Assembly: GCA_001936135.1 (NCBI GenBank)
Contig: CP012813.1
Span: 1,550,001 to 1,614,000, forward strand
DNA: 64,000 nt
Source of the DNA: Saccharomycopsis fibuligera x Saccharomycopsis cf. fibuligera
Lineage: Eukaryota; Ascomycota; Saccharomycetes; Ascoideales; Saccharomycopsidaceae
Direction: 5' to 3'
Shown here: one piece after another, positions 22,101-31,968 of the stretch
Position numbering within the stretch: the first letter of the stretch is position 1
Layout of the letters: every line of letters begins with the position of its first letter
Notes under the pieces: generated by a model
Seen by the model: the letters and a program-made list of their open reading frames with translations, nothing else
Told to the model about the DNA's origin: nothing
Database searches by the model: none
Translations under genes and position numbers: made by a program

Positions 22101-24066
22101 GTCCAATTTTTCCAATTTGAACATTAATGATGGTTTGACTAAGAACAATAACAGCGATTTGGGATTCCTGCAGCCAAATTCAACACTACCATCTGTGCAG
22201 CAACATCAGCCACTCCAACAGCAACCGCTGGTAATGCCAGAATACAACTCTTTTTACGCTAACAATCAAAGTTCAAGCAACAACACATATCCTTACCTGT
22301 TGTTTGCAAATCAACAACAATCATCAGCACCAGCTAGCAACATTATATATCGCTCAGCGGGCCAACCACCTGCATCAGCCTCTGCATCACTTTCAACATC
22401 AAATCAAAACTTGGGTCAAGAACAAGATCTATCCCAGCAATGGGATTCCACCTTGCTTCACAATAACAATGAATTAATAAATGGATTTGGCGGTAGCTTG
22501 AATTCAAACAGTGTGCTTAACAATAATGGCCTCAACGTCGGTGTCAATTCAAACAATGAGACTAGCAAAGGATTCGGCCCAGTCAGCAGCGGTGGAATGT
22601 TTAGTCCTAGTGCGGCCAGCACTACTCTTTCTAGCAGCAACTCACCGTATGTGCCATTTAGAACTTTGGAAAACTCTATTCCAAGACCATCAATTGTGGA
22701 AAACACAGTCGGTGGAACAGGTTTACCTTCAGCGGCATCAACTTCATTGTACGCTCAATCTTTTGCAAATCCAATTAATACCAACAGAGCAAGCTTCAGC
22801 GGTGATCTTCGTAATCTTGGTGTAACCTCGCCATTAAGCAATGGCAATATTGATCCTGCATCAACGATTAGAGCTGCAGGGACAGCAGGGGCAATAGGAA
22901 CAGTGGGAACAAATACTGCAACCACCTCGGCCGCTACACCATCACACAGTAATCTGTTATTGAACCATATATTACCAGAAAACTCGACTCTTTCGTTAAA
23001 CAACAGCAACAGTATTTGGGGTCCAACGTCCACTAACTCTCCGCGCAACTCTTTCAGTGCATTTAGTGACAGATCAAATAGTATTTGGGGTAGTAGTGGT
23101 AACGCGGGAACATCTCTAACTGGTAACGGATTAGGGGGTGGTACATGCACAGGAACTGGAAATGCAATGGCAACAAATATTAATGATTCTTTAGTGAACA
23201 ATTTGTGGAATTCTGGCACCGGCGGTATCACTAGCGGTAATGCTGCTGGCCCAATGATGACTAACACTGGTAACTTGTTAGGTGCTAATATTATCGGCGG
23301 TGCCAATACCAATACGGATGCTACTCCTGCTGCAAATATCAACAATATTAATAATATTAACAACAAGAATAGTAATAATAATAATTACAATAACAATACT
23401 AATAATAACAACAATAATAACAACAACAATAATAATAACAACATCAACGACGACGCTATGGTCGATACCACTGCTGCTGCACCTGCCATAAGGAGCTCTT
23501 CAAGCGCGTCTGAGATTATAATCCAGGATGCTATCTTGCGGGCTTACGACATCTTGAGTGGAAATAATGTGAGTAGTAACAATGGCAGCTATCATTACCT
23601 ACAGCAACAACAGTATGTCCCATGTCAGGATTTGTTCCAAATGACTAGAAAGTTCCTTCCGGGACAAATATATTTAACTTTGAGTGACTTCATCAGTAGT
23701 TGTCAAATGCCAATTTTGCCAGGTAACGGTAATGGCGATGGTAATGGGGTGACCAGCGATTCAAAGTTTGAGTTTTTGACTGATGTCTATGGAACAGTGA
23801 CTCATTTAAGGGTGGCTAGAAACAGCAGCAATATTAGTGGCGACAGTAACAACAACAGTGGTGGAACTATTAGTGCTGGTTTTGGTAGCGTAGCTGGTAG
23901 TAGCAATAGTGGCTTTGGTGATGCATCAAGAACACCAGGAAATTTTTTCAGTGGGATTGGAATAGCTGGTAATGCTAATAATACTACTAACACCGCTAGC
24001 AGCAACCTTAATAGTAATAGCGTCACCAGTTCAAGCGGTTTAGCTTGGGGTGGAGTTGGCTACTGA
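19192..24066 (+). CDS. NST1: Nst1-family protein, salt-stress related
   Basis: A 1624-residue protein (S. cerevisiae Nst1 is 1240). Conserved blocks are in the N-terminal third: DDYPTHRVIRQGANGEVIVE (about 93-112), FLADQLWSKEYLEQGEQIKDFWRS (about 178-201), and a CNCKICGKKRAYVEKEVEQL segment (about 226-245). The middle has Gln/His-rich tracts (about 125-165 and 275-360), a poly-His/acidic region (about 590-690) and a long Lys/Glu-rich coiled coil (about 715-870). The tail is Asn/Ser/Gly-rich with a run of about 30 Asn near 1390-1420. Nst1 was named for a negative role in salt tolerance and is often found with P-body proteins; the low-complexity tails fit such condensates. Four consecutive CTG codons occur at 20344-20355. 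RHO2 is the next gene, as in S. cerevisiae. Confidence 0.92.
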   Translation: MMAQKTPVNVSGVSNKVDQAFISGESIHFDYGAASNNKNATNNSVNANADVNISANAANTSANKKKKKKKKKKSKATTSKSPENVKAKLMHPEDDYPTHRVIRQGANGEVIVEELDKNYETQDTQYQQQHQQQQLQIQQQQQKQKQKQHQQQQLQQQPPKLREQREQEENDSMNFLADQLWSKEYLEQGEQIKDFWRSLPLTKKKEIVTFDKESFIQSFKNETRNSCNCKICGKKRAYVEKEVEQLYKIFEGATFDEIVNELFPLVNNKSQRYVYNNDSHHHHHYHQQQHQYQQHQQHQQHQQYQHNHQQHNHQQHTQPNYQDQQTRQQLEQYQQHQAHQQQLHQQRQAHQLELHQQQQVQKHELERNSQYNVTESQIQQQMQMLLLLAHQEELQNDIESIVSSKLPQWLEEFDSVDYDKLTLEEAQALQMKQYEAIQRLAPREFKKVLEQFKTDNQNEGNPFALGENIVKTWLKWNEQNGVASIADDLLRNDGKKFIEIMEKMTDNELEKTDLKMIVNQTMNSSNLQNPEDVFVETMERSYLKNQERIVQELASSRQASGETVSATVADQHDQGKIVHLDTGVVSDEEVDDFDNEDEEEMDDHYHHHHHSHNHHHHHHYHHGEEEEDEDEYEDEDDDEEEDEEEEEEEEIEGDDENAEFRFEDEYNSDGESVNSNDYDSDGSSQTDFRDEGRKILQLITTRLIHTKLLAAYKQKVAEEKARAFLEELDKEEERERLKEEKKQREKEKKREKKRKQQQLKEQERLKKEQARLEAERLAKEEQIRKMELGRKRKEEERRKKEEEKKKKLEKKKRREAELEIEKRKENEKKKELQKKQKEQEQAKAAQVAEENEKRTQTNTKQPESPDSTNANKSQGKSDESLPSDRELSNVVSGESIVTSLETGEDNIKANNVPFNNVIPELQQQRQQQQPQVPAHPSQLLQQQTEQSTYPSHQLNGAYSSISVNQYPAGLSNFSNLNINDGLTKNNNSDLGFLQPNSTLPSVQQHQPLQQQPLVMPEYNSFYANNQSSSNNTYPYLLFANQQQSSAPASNIIYRSAGQPPASASASLSTSNQNLGQEQDLSQQWDSTLLHNNNELINGFGGSLNSNSVLNNNGLNVGVNSNNETSKGFGPVSSGGMFSPSAASTTLSSSNSPYVPFRTLENSIPRPSIVENTVGGTGLPSAASTSLYAQSFANPINTNRASFSGDLRNLGVTSPLSNGNIDPASTIRAAGTAGAIGTVGTNTATTSAATPSHSNLLLNHILPENSTLSLNNSNSIWGPTSTNSPRNSFSAFSDRSNSIWGSSGNAGTSLTGNGLGGGTCTGTGNAMATNINDSLVNNLWNSGTGGITSGNAAGPMMTNTGNLLGANIIGGANTNTDATPAANINNINNINNKNSNNNNYNNNTNNNNNNNNNNNNNNINDDAMVDTTAAAPAIRSSSSASEIIIQDAILRAYDILSGNNVSSNNGSYHYLQQQQYVPCQDLFQMTRKFLPGQIYLTLSDFISSCQMPILPGNGNGDGNGVTSDSKFEFLTDVYGTVTHLRVARNSSNISGDSNNNSGGTISAGFGSVAGSSNSGFGDASRTPGNFFSGIGIAGNANNTTNTASSNLNSNSVTSSSGLAWGGVGY

Positions 24067-27000
24067 GTATTACTATATTACTATACTTAGTCATTAAAAC
24101 TGAATTTCTAAATAATTGGTTCCGAAAAGTTTTACTTGGGGCTCTATTGTTTCTGCTTTCTGAAGTTACTAGCTAGTTGATTATATTTGTGAGCAGGTTG
24201 TGAATACGAAAAAAGAGAAAAAAAAGTATGTTTTCTTTGTTTATGTTAGTGTTGTAATTATGTGGCGAAAACAAGTAATGTATTCTATTCTGTATTATTC
24301 ATTTTGAAGTTGCATTGATATTGGGTATCACCTATGCTTATTTATGTTGTTTGTAGTTTACATCTCCGCATTGACTCATTATTCATTTTATTTTCTAATT
24401 TTTGACTTATTGTTAAATTATGATGACAAAGTTTTTTTATACCTATCTATTTATTTAGTTTGTTTTTGTTATCTTTTTGGAAGTTATTTACGTCAGCGGT
24501 TATTTTACATTTTCATTTTAGTTTTTGCCTTGCTTAAAACTGTCTTGTTCATCATAGTAACATTAATTATCACCATTGGGCTTAATAACATCCAACCATT
24601 ATATATCCTTCATTATTAGATCGGGACATGCAAAGACTGGCTCTCAAGTTTTTTCTAAGGTTTTTGTGTTTAAGTTGTTTTATTTTGTAACGGTAAATAG
24701 GCAAACCTATATTTTCTGGCTCAACAAACTGGCATATCCAAAAAAAAAGTAATGAAATCATTGAGGTTATAATCTTAAAAGCATAAAATAGCTAGGCGCC
24801 ATCTTCGAATTTTTTTTTGGGGGTGGGAAGGGTGGGGGTACTTACTGCTAAGCGACACATTATGAATTGAAAGATGTGTCCATACTTATGCGTTGCTTTA
24901 GGAGCATCAACGCATGCATACACTTCTAGATGCTGAGATGCTGGAAACAATCGATGCATAATACTCATAAGAAATAGGTACCATCTGTGTGTTTGTGCAA
25001 TTTGAACTGCGTGAACAGATAATTGACCAGATGACGTATTGTAACTAATTTTTTTTTTTTTTTTTGCACAATAAGTTTATCATTGAATATCTCCTTTTAT
25101 GATTGTCATCAAGACAAGCTCTTTATTCTGTAGCTATAGCTAACTTTGGTGTGCAATAGGGTGTCTGTAGTCGTTTTTGATGTTTTAAAGCGTTGCAAAT
25201 GTATATGGTGCATTGTGTGCAAATAGGGGATAAGATGCTAATCTAAGCTAATATAATCTGCCGCTACAATTAGTGTGTTGATGAGCATTGTTTCCAATTG
25301 AGGTTGATTGTTTTTGGTTAGATAACTACTTTATAGGACGCGATTTATAAATAGCATCACTGTTTGCATCGGCAGCAACCGGATTGGGTAATTAAGGCAT
25401 CCAGTGGAATGAGCGAGATTGAAAATAGGCCGATCTCTACAACAGACAAAAAGCCAAACTAAAATGATGAAGATACACAATTTCAAGCCAATTTAATGGT
25501 TCATGAGATAAACTGACCAATTTTTTGTTTTCATAAACCAAATTAATTGCTTGTTTATTACTAAAAAATATACTATCGCTAATTGCTAATACTCAACAAT
25601 TTATGAAAGACGAACCGAAGGCAAAAGTAGAAATGAGGTTGTCCAATATATTTTCGAAGAAAATCATTTTGCATGTCTTTTGCATGTCTTTTGCATCTTG
25701 ATCCTGTTGGCACATGTATGCAGATCAATAAAGCAAAAGAAATTTAGGATTTTCCTTCAATATTATGGGAATTTTTTGCATTGATACGAAAATTGGTACT
25801 ATTTCGTGTTAAGTTTACTGTATACTGATACCCAGATATCTGTGCACGTAATAAACGTTGTGACAACAGACAAAACGGATAAACAAAATGCACAGCGTAC
25901 GTGCCCACAGACGTACTTACTTTAACCATTGCAAAATATTGCTAATTACAAATCTGCGGCGAAATATTTTTCTCAAAAAATATAGAATAAATGTCGTTAC
26001 TAATGATTCTTACATGTATATTGGCAAATTTCTAATGAATGAAAGCAACATTGTAGTCATTATGTTATTTTCTTTACCGAATCATAGAAAATTGACAAAT
26101 TTGTACGTTATGCGAGGCATGCGAGGCACGCCATGCATAAAAGACAGACACGCTTGGCAGGCAGACGGGCTTATACATCTATTTTTAAAAATAGAATAGA
26201 CTAACAATAAGTAGAAAAAAGGTTTTTTTTTACCGTGAGTATGTATACATGACATGAGATGCGATTGTTCAAAAATTCAGGAACACAGGAACAAGAACAC
26301 AGGAACATGAGCAACTTGACCAAACATAAGCAATAGCGGTAGCAGTAGCGAGTATTATATGTAACTTTTTGCAAAACAAACATATCTACGTACAGAATAT
26401 TATTGGTTTGCAAATAGTTACTTTTTTTTTTTTTTTTTCTGCTTTACCTAGAGGTATCAAACAATAGTCGTAACTCACAGTATGTTTCAATCCGGAAGTA
26501 ACAATCAGTCCGTACAATTCTATTTACCAATGAGCGTCTTAGTTGAGGTATGGGGATAAATTCTACGCAAAGAAGTTATCTTTTTCCAACTTATACACGC
26601 GTGCCGAATACATCATCATAAATAAACATATCTGTATGTTTAGATGTAGATCACTGTGCAAAGCTGCTATAGAATCGATAATTCGATTTGCAACAGCTGT
26701 TGCTTCTATTTCTGAGTGCATGCGTGTTTACAAAAAGTTTTGACGATAAAATTAAACGGTGTGGAAATAACTAAAGGCTGCTGTTTTGGGAGCGTTTGGG
26801 TTTATTTGATTGTTTTGTGAATTAGATTTCCGCAAACGGAAGTTTAAGGGAGCGCATAGTTATTTTTAGCGAGAGCAGCACAGAATAGAAGTTAAAAATA
26901 GCACGGCTCCAATGCTCCGCTACAGCAGCATATATTGAGCAGTTCAGGACCCCTGAAAACAAGAAAAAGAGCCAATGGTTGATGAAATGCGAGAAAAAAA

Positions 27001-27528
27001 GTGAATGCTGCTTTTTCTTTTTCTTTTTCAGATACAAAAAAAAAAAGGTTTTGGTGTACCATATAGTATCGTTCCATTAGAACTTTTCCATAGTGATGCT
27101 AACGCTTATTGTTTTCCGTTTAACATTGAGCTATATTTCTTAAAAACAGTAACAATAATAAAAGACGTTCCATCTTTTTGCTTTCCAGTAGCCTTCTGCT
27201 GATCCTTCCTGATATTTGCTTTTTCTACTTTTTCTTTAATATCTTATTTCACTTTTCCTTTCTTTCTGTCTTGCTTCAGGTTCTTTCCGTATCGAAGCAC
27301 GGAGCCACTTCATTTTGTCGGCACCACAAAAAAAAAAAAAAACCATTCTAGTCTTGAGAGGTCCTCCCATTTTTCAGCCCATATTTGATTCACCACAGCC
27401 AATTGACTTTTGCTAGAGCATTTATTTCCCATTAGTATCTATCTACTAGCTCTTGTTTCCGTGTTTTTCCACTGTCATTTCCAGTAGCGAGGCGCCCAAC
27501 AGAAATCCAAACTCAAATCTTGAAAGAA

Positions 27529-27561
<33 letters not shown>

Positions 27562-27889
27562 TAAAAAAGAGAAAAAAAATTCCCAAACAAGAAAAAGAGC
27601 CGTCAAATCTACAGCACACAACCCACTCTTTCGTTTCACTATTACAGCCTTTTTTTTTCACTTAGCTGAATACCTAAATAGAAAAATAGTTTCAATTAAT
27701 ACCAACAATCTATTATTCCTTCTTTATTTATTGTTAATCCTTTTTCAAAACGGCCGCCTTGCTGGCAAAAAAATTTCTACTTTTTTGATCCAAGAAAAAA
27801 TCTCGTCAAATCGAGCAGACACATTTACTGCAAATCTCATCGACAGCAACAGCCTATAACCCCATCACAGCGCTCACTAAATATAAGAC
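24067..27889. other. 3.8-kb gene-free region between NST1 and RHO2
   Basis: No supported gene on either strand. It contains a G-quadruplex motif (listed separately), a hairpin with ATGCGTTG/CAACGCAT arms at about 24891-24916, an 11-bp tandem TTTTGCATGTC at about 25673-25700, repeats of AGGAACACAGGAACA at about 26278-26308, and A28 at 27534-27561. The last 700 bp is probably RHO2 promoter and leader. I looked for inverted repeats large enough to suggest a centromere and saw none. Confidence 0.5.
24819..24838 (+). other. G-quadruplex-forming motif
   Basis: Four G-runs of 5, 3, 3 and 5 bases are separated by loops of 1, 2 and 1 bases. This is a near-ideal short-loop quadruplex, preceded by T9, in an otherwise very AT-rich gene-free region. 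Confidence 0.85.
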
Positions 27890-28456
27890 ATGGACACCAA
27901 CGAGAACATAATAAGAAGAAAAATAGTGATTGTTGGTGACGGTGTGGCCGGCAAAACTTCCCTCCTTTATGTCTTCACCTTGGGGGAATTCCCGACAGAG
28001 TACCATCCAACAGTATTTGAGAACTATGTCACTGATTGCCGAGTGGATGGCAAAGCAGTACAACTTGCCCTCTGGGACACTGCCGGGCAAGAAGAATATG
28101 AAAGATTACGACCATTATCTTATGCCAAAGCCAATGTTATTCTCATTGGCTATGCAATCGACAATCCTGAATCATTGCAAAATGCCAAATATAAATGGTT
28201 TGCCGAAGTGTCACGCTACTGCCCCGGAGTGCCTATCATACTAGTGGGACTCAAAAAGGATCTTCGACTCAACAATAGTAGTCGTTATGCTCAGTACAGG
28301 CAGGGCGAAGAAGCGGCTAAAGAAATAGGAGCAAGAAAATATGTGGAGTGTTCGTCGTTGACTGGAGAAGGTGTGGATAATGTCTTCGAGGTGGCTACGA
28401 GAATTAGCTTAACGTTGCCGAAGGACAACTCCCCTGGCTGCTGTATCATACTGTAG
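27890..28456 (+). CDS. RHO2: Rho-family GTPase Rho2
   Basis: A 188-residue small GTPase (S. cerevisiae Rho2 is 192). It has the P-loop GDGVAGKTS (17-25), switch I PTVFENYVTD, switch II DTAGQEEYERLRPLSY, and the guanine-binding GLKKDLR and ECSSL motifs. FTLGEFPTEYHPTVFENYVT and the FEVATRISL region match Rho2 better than Rho1, Rho3, Rho4 or Cdc42. Rho2 acts at the plasma membrane in cell-wall and actin polarity signalling. The P-loop has Val-Ala where most Rho proteins have Ala-Cys, so the usual redox-sensitive Cys is absent. The protein ends CC-Ile-Ile-X, and X is encoded by CTG (28451-28453), the only in-frame CTG in the gene. If CTG means Ser, the CAAX box is CIIS rather than CIIL. Confidence 0.94.
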   Translation: MDTNENIIRRKIVIVGDGVAGKTSLLYVFTLGEFPTEYHPTVFENYVTDCRVDGKAVQLALWDTAGQEEYERLRPLSYAKANVILIGYAIDNPESLQNAKYKWFAEVSRYCPGVPIILVGLKKDLRLNNSSRYAQYRQGEEAAKEIGARKYVECSSLTGEGVDNVFEVATRISLTLPKDNSPGCCIIL

Positions 28457-30161
28457 TATTACGGTTTGTATTTTTATTTGAAGAATATGAAAAGCAAGAG
28501 ACCCAGGTAGCAAAAGACAAAAAAACAGAAAGAAAAAGCTACTATATTATTGTACAAGAGACGAAGTTTGTCATATTCCAGGTCAACACAAAAGTTCTAG
28601 GTTTTACATCAAACCAATTTTCTAATAATTAATAATATTTTTTTTTCAACCACTCGCTTGTTTCATCACACTCTTTGTCTCTTTTATTTTCCTCCCTTCG
28701 TTTCTCTTCTTAGCATCGTTTGAGTTTTACATTATACCATTTTGCTCAGTTGTTGTTTTGCTGTTCGGTACGATTTGTCGTTTGGTACGATTTATTTATG
28801 TTATATTATTTTGGAAGAAAATATTTTTATTTTTTCATTCTTGTCTTTTGTTGACTTGCTGCTACATTGATCTTGCCATTTCAGGAACATTACTGCTTGA
28901 GATGCGTTATTCCATATATATATATATTTTTCTTGTGTTTTTCATTTATTTTCCTTGATGATCGCTTCTCATTAATCATTTTTCGTCTCTTTATCTTTCT
29001 CTCTTTGCTTACATTATTTTTTATTATTTTCGTCAATTATTCTGCTGTTAATTTATATTTGCATACTTTTTTAGGTTCTGTTTGGTTGTTCAAAGTTTTT
29101 CTTACTATCAGTTTAAGTCTACTATTTGGCCATCACCAAAGTGTTTCACCAAAATTTTTTTTCTCTCTGTAATTTTTCAGTGTGATTTTTTTTTTATTTT
29201 TGCTTTTTTTCCATCCTTGCAGCTTTTGATTCTATAGCTACCTTCTACTTAATTATTCAAAAGTACGTCAATGAGAGGTTTGCTTAGTTCTCATTGTTTA
29301 GTAATTTTTCTTTGTTAGCTACTTATGGCACTGGCCTCTATTTTTTCTTTTTTCTTTTTTCGTGCTAGTGTTCGTCCCAAAATATTATTATTTGGCAGTG
29401 CCTTACTCTATAATTACAAAACAGCATTAAGCGTCATCCATCGGACGAGTTTCCGGACCTCGCAGTAGGTATACAGTGTACCATGTGCCCTTGGCATGCT
29501 AACGATAGATGCTGCAAACCCGCTTTGCTTCTCGAAAATGTTATAATGAACTCTCCACATCATGATATAATAATATATTTTCGAGTAGATGGGCAGATAA
29601 AATTTTGAATTTGTCATATGGTCGCATCTTCAGGAGTACCAGACTCTTACATTGCCATATATTGTATGCGTTTTTCAAGAATGAAACGCGTTCCATAGCT
29701 ACAAATATGAGAATTATTAGTACAGGAGCTTCCTATTTGAAATCAGCAAGAGGACGAGGAAGCATTATAAATTGATTTTCCCAATTGCAGTATCAGCTGT
29801 ATATATAGCTAAGGTTTCAAGCGTGGCTTATTCGCATAAGCAGATTACTTTTATATGAAATTTTCTGCCAAAATTTGGTGTGCCTTTGTTGTCGGAAATG
29901 CAATCATGCTTAGTAGAGCAATGTACAGATCATTGATATTCTCGCAGCGACGTTGACAGCATGAAAGGCTACAGATCCATAGTTGCGGTACAGGATCCAC
30001 CAAAGCGGTAGTACATACGCAGACGCTGGGCTTGTCTCGCTTGTTTTGAGGTCTCAAATTGAGCTTTTCTTCACATCTACTTTCTTTAGCAACTTGATTA
30101 GATATAATGTCATCCTTAAAAGAATTTAGCTATCTCAACTACACTATTCTGACCAACCATA
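28457..30161. other. 1.7-kb intergenic region between RHO2 and the KH gene
   Basis: T-rich DNA after RHO2, then a mixed-composition stretch at 29400-30100 with short GC-rich patches. No reading frame or RNA family could be supported. Confidence 0.5.
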
Positions 30162-31417
30162 ATGGATTATTCTGTTACTGCAACTGAGGATCTCTCCACA
30201 ACCGAAACTGGCCCGCTCTCACTTTCCGCTGAATCTCAACATGAACATCAAGTGCCGCAACTACACGCCATCCTCACTAACCGCCAGATAGCAGCGGCTG
30301 TCATTGGGAATATCTATGAGTTGCAAAACATTGTTTGCCGATTTCTGAACAAAAATGATTATCAGGAAAATCTTGTTGATGATGTTGGTGATAATATGCC
30401 AGATGAGGGCGGCGCTAGCGTACCGGCTTTGTATATGGTGTTATCTACTGATGAGCTACAGGCAGCGTTTGAGAAGATAAGCGCTGACGAGACACACAGA
30501 TTCCAGGGTTTACCTGAACAAAGTCTGAATAGCTATGAACAGGGCAATTCAGGTGGGATTCGAGCCAAAGGTTTGATTTTTTTCATTCGCCGGCTTGGAA
30601 AATTTTCTTCTAAGTTTCTCGTGGAGATAAAGTCTTACGACTATGATTACTTAGTTTGGGTAAGTATATTCTTAAGCGCTTAATTGTCGACTTCTGCAAT
30701 TTAAGCGTCGATATAAAAGGTTTACAGCTCAAGCTTCGCAATTAATACCTGACTAACAATATTTAGTTAGTGAAAATACTCAGTAATAGAATATCTTTAC
30801 TCGTTTCTAGAGAGTTGGCTTACTCTTTGGAGTGGAAACAACAGCCTACCATTGACAGTATGCAAATTAAAGTTTCTCTTGAACCACTATCTAACATTCC
30901 CGGGCGCATTGCCGCAATTGAGTCGAGTAGTCCCACAGAGACGGTACACACTATTATCAAACTCAATCGCCTTGAAAGTAACTACTTAGAGTCAACAGTT
31001 CCAAACAACAATAATATGTCGTCAATGATCAACAATGCGGTGCCAATATCTGATACTAGCCAGCTACCGCTATGTCCAAAGTATCATGCCCAAATAAGCA
31101 CACAAAAGACAATTAGCGAACAAGTTACTGCAAATGAAGAGACCAAACAACAGTACTTTAAATTGCTCAGGTTGACTAAACGAGAAGTGACCTTCCTCAT
31201 AGGCAAAAAGGGAGTCAAAATAGAAAAACTCCGAAGTCAAACACGATGCGATATCAAGGTGATCCCAGCTAACGATGTATTAGCCGATACTACCAATGCT
31301 CTCCAAGAGACACAATATATAAGAATTGTCAGTGACAAGCAGGCCTCTTTTGAGTTATGCCTCCATTTAATTGAGCAGCAGCTGTTAGTGTACCGCTGCA
31401 ATAGCCGTGGAATATGA
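30162..31417 (+). CDS. MER1: KH-domain RNA-binding protein, two exons (probable Mer1)
   Basis: The exons are 30162-30659 and 30767-31417, giving 382 residues. The intron (30660-30766, 107 bp) has a GTAAGT donor, a GACTAAC branch point (30751-30757) and a TTTAG acceptor, and joins in phase (DYLVW/LVKIL). The C-terminal region carries a KH domain: KREVTFLIGKKGVKIEKLRS with its GKKG loop, then a strand CDIKVIP and a final helix FELCLHLIEQQL. In S. cerevisiae the gene directly upstream of SSB2 is MER1, a KH protein that activates splicing of meiotic transcripts. The same position here, upstream of SSB1, is the main ground for the name. The N-terminal 200 residues are not recognisable, and the length exceeds Mer1 (270). 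Another KH protein is the alternative. Confidence 0.72.
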
Positions 31418-31968
31418 CATTGGCAACTTCATAAAAAATTTCTTTTATCAAACAGAAAATTGCTTTTTGAAATGCTGGTTTGCTTGTCTATGCATCTTTT
31501 GATCTATATGGATTCCGCTAACTAAAATTGCTTTTTATTTTACTGCTCTCAGAGACACCAATAGATGCACGCATGTCGAAAAAAAAAAAAAGACAGACAG
31601 ACAGATACACAGACACACATTCTCTCTCCAGAAAAAAGAACAAACAACAAAAATAGAGCTGCGCGTGAGATGCGAAGGCCACAAAAAAAAGAAAAAAAAT
31701 TTTTATTTATTTCTTTTTTCAATAGCCAGGAGCTCACCCGGCCGCAAAACGCTTTTTCTGCAGAGATAACAGTGAGGTGTCTGGGTGTCCACAAGGAAAG
31801 AGGAAAAAAAATTTCACTGGGTAACAAAAAATTTTTTTTATTTTTTTTTTTGTCAGAATTTTCAAATATAATCCTAATTCCATTTTTAATTCTCTCTCCT
31901 TCTTTTGCTTTTTGGGTATTACTCACCATCCAATTTTTGGTTTAACATAATAAGACATACAATATAAA
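31418..31968. other. SSB1 promoter and leader
   Basis: This contains an (AGAC)n/(AC)-rich stretch at 31590-31620, then A/T tracts and a pyrimidine-rich leader before the ATG. Open frames on both strands here are of low complexity and not genes. Confidence 0.55.

Noticed and set aside
24067-27889. Centromere
   Set aside because: A gene-free 3.8 kb is suggestive, but I saw no large inverted repeats or unusual core, and length alone is not evidence.
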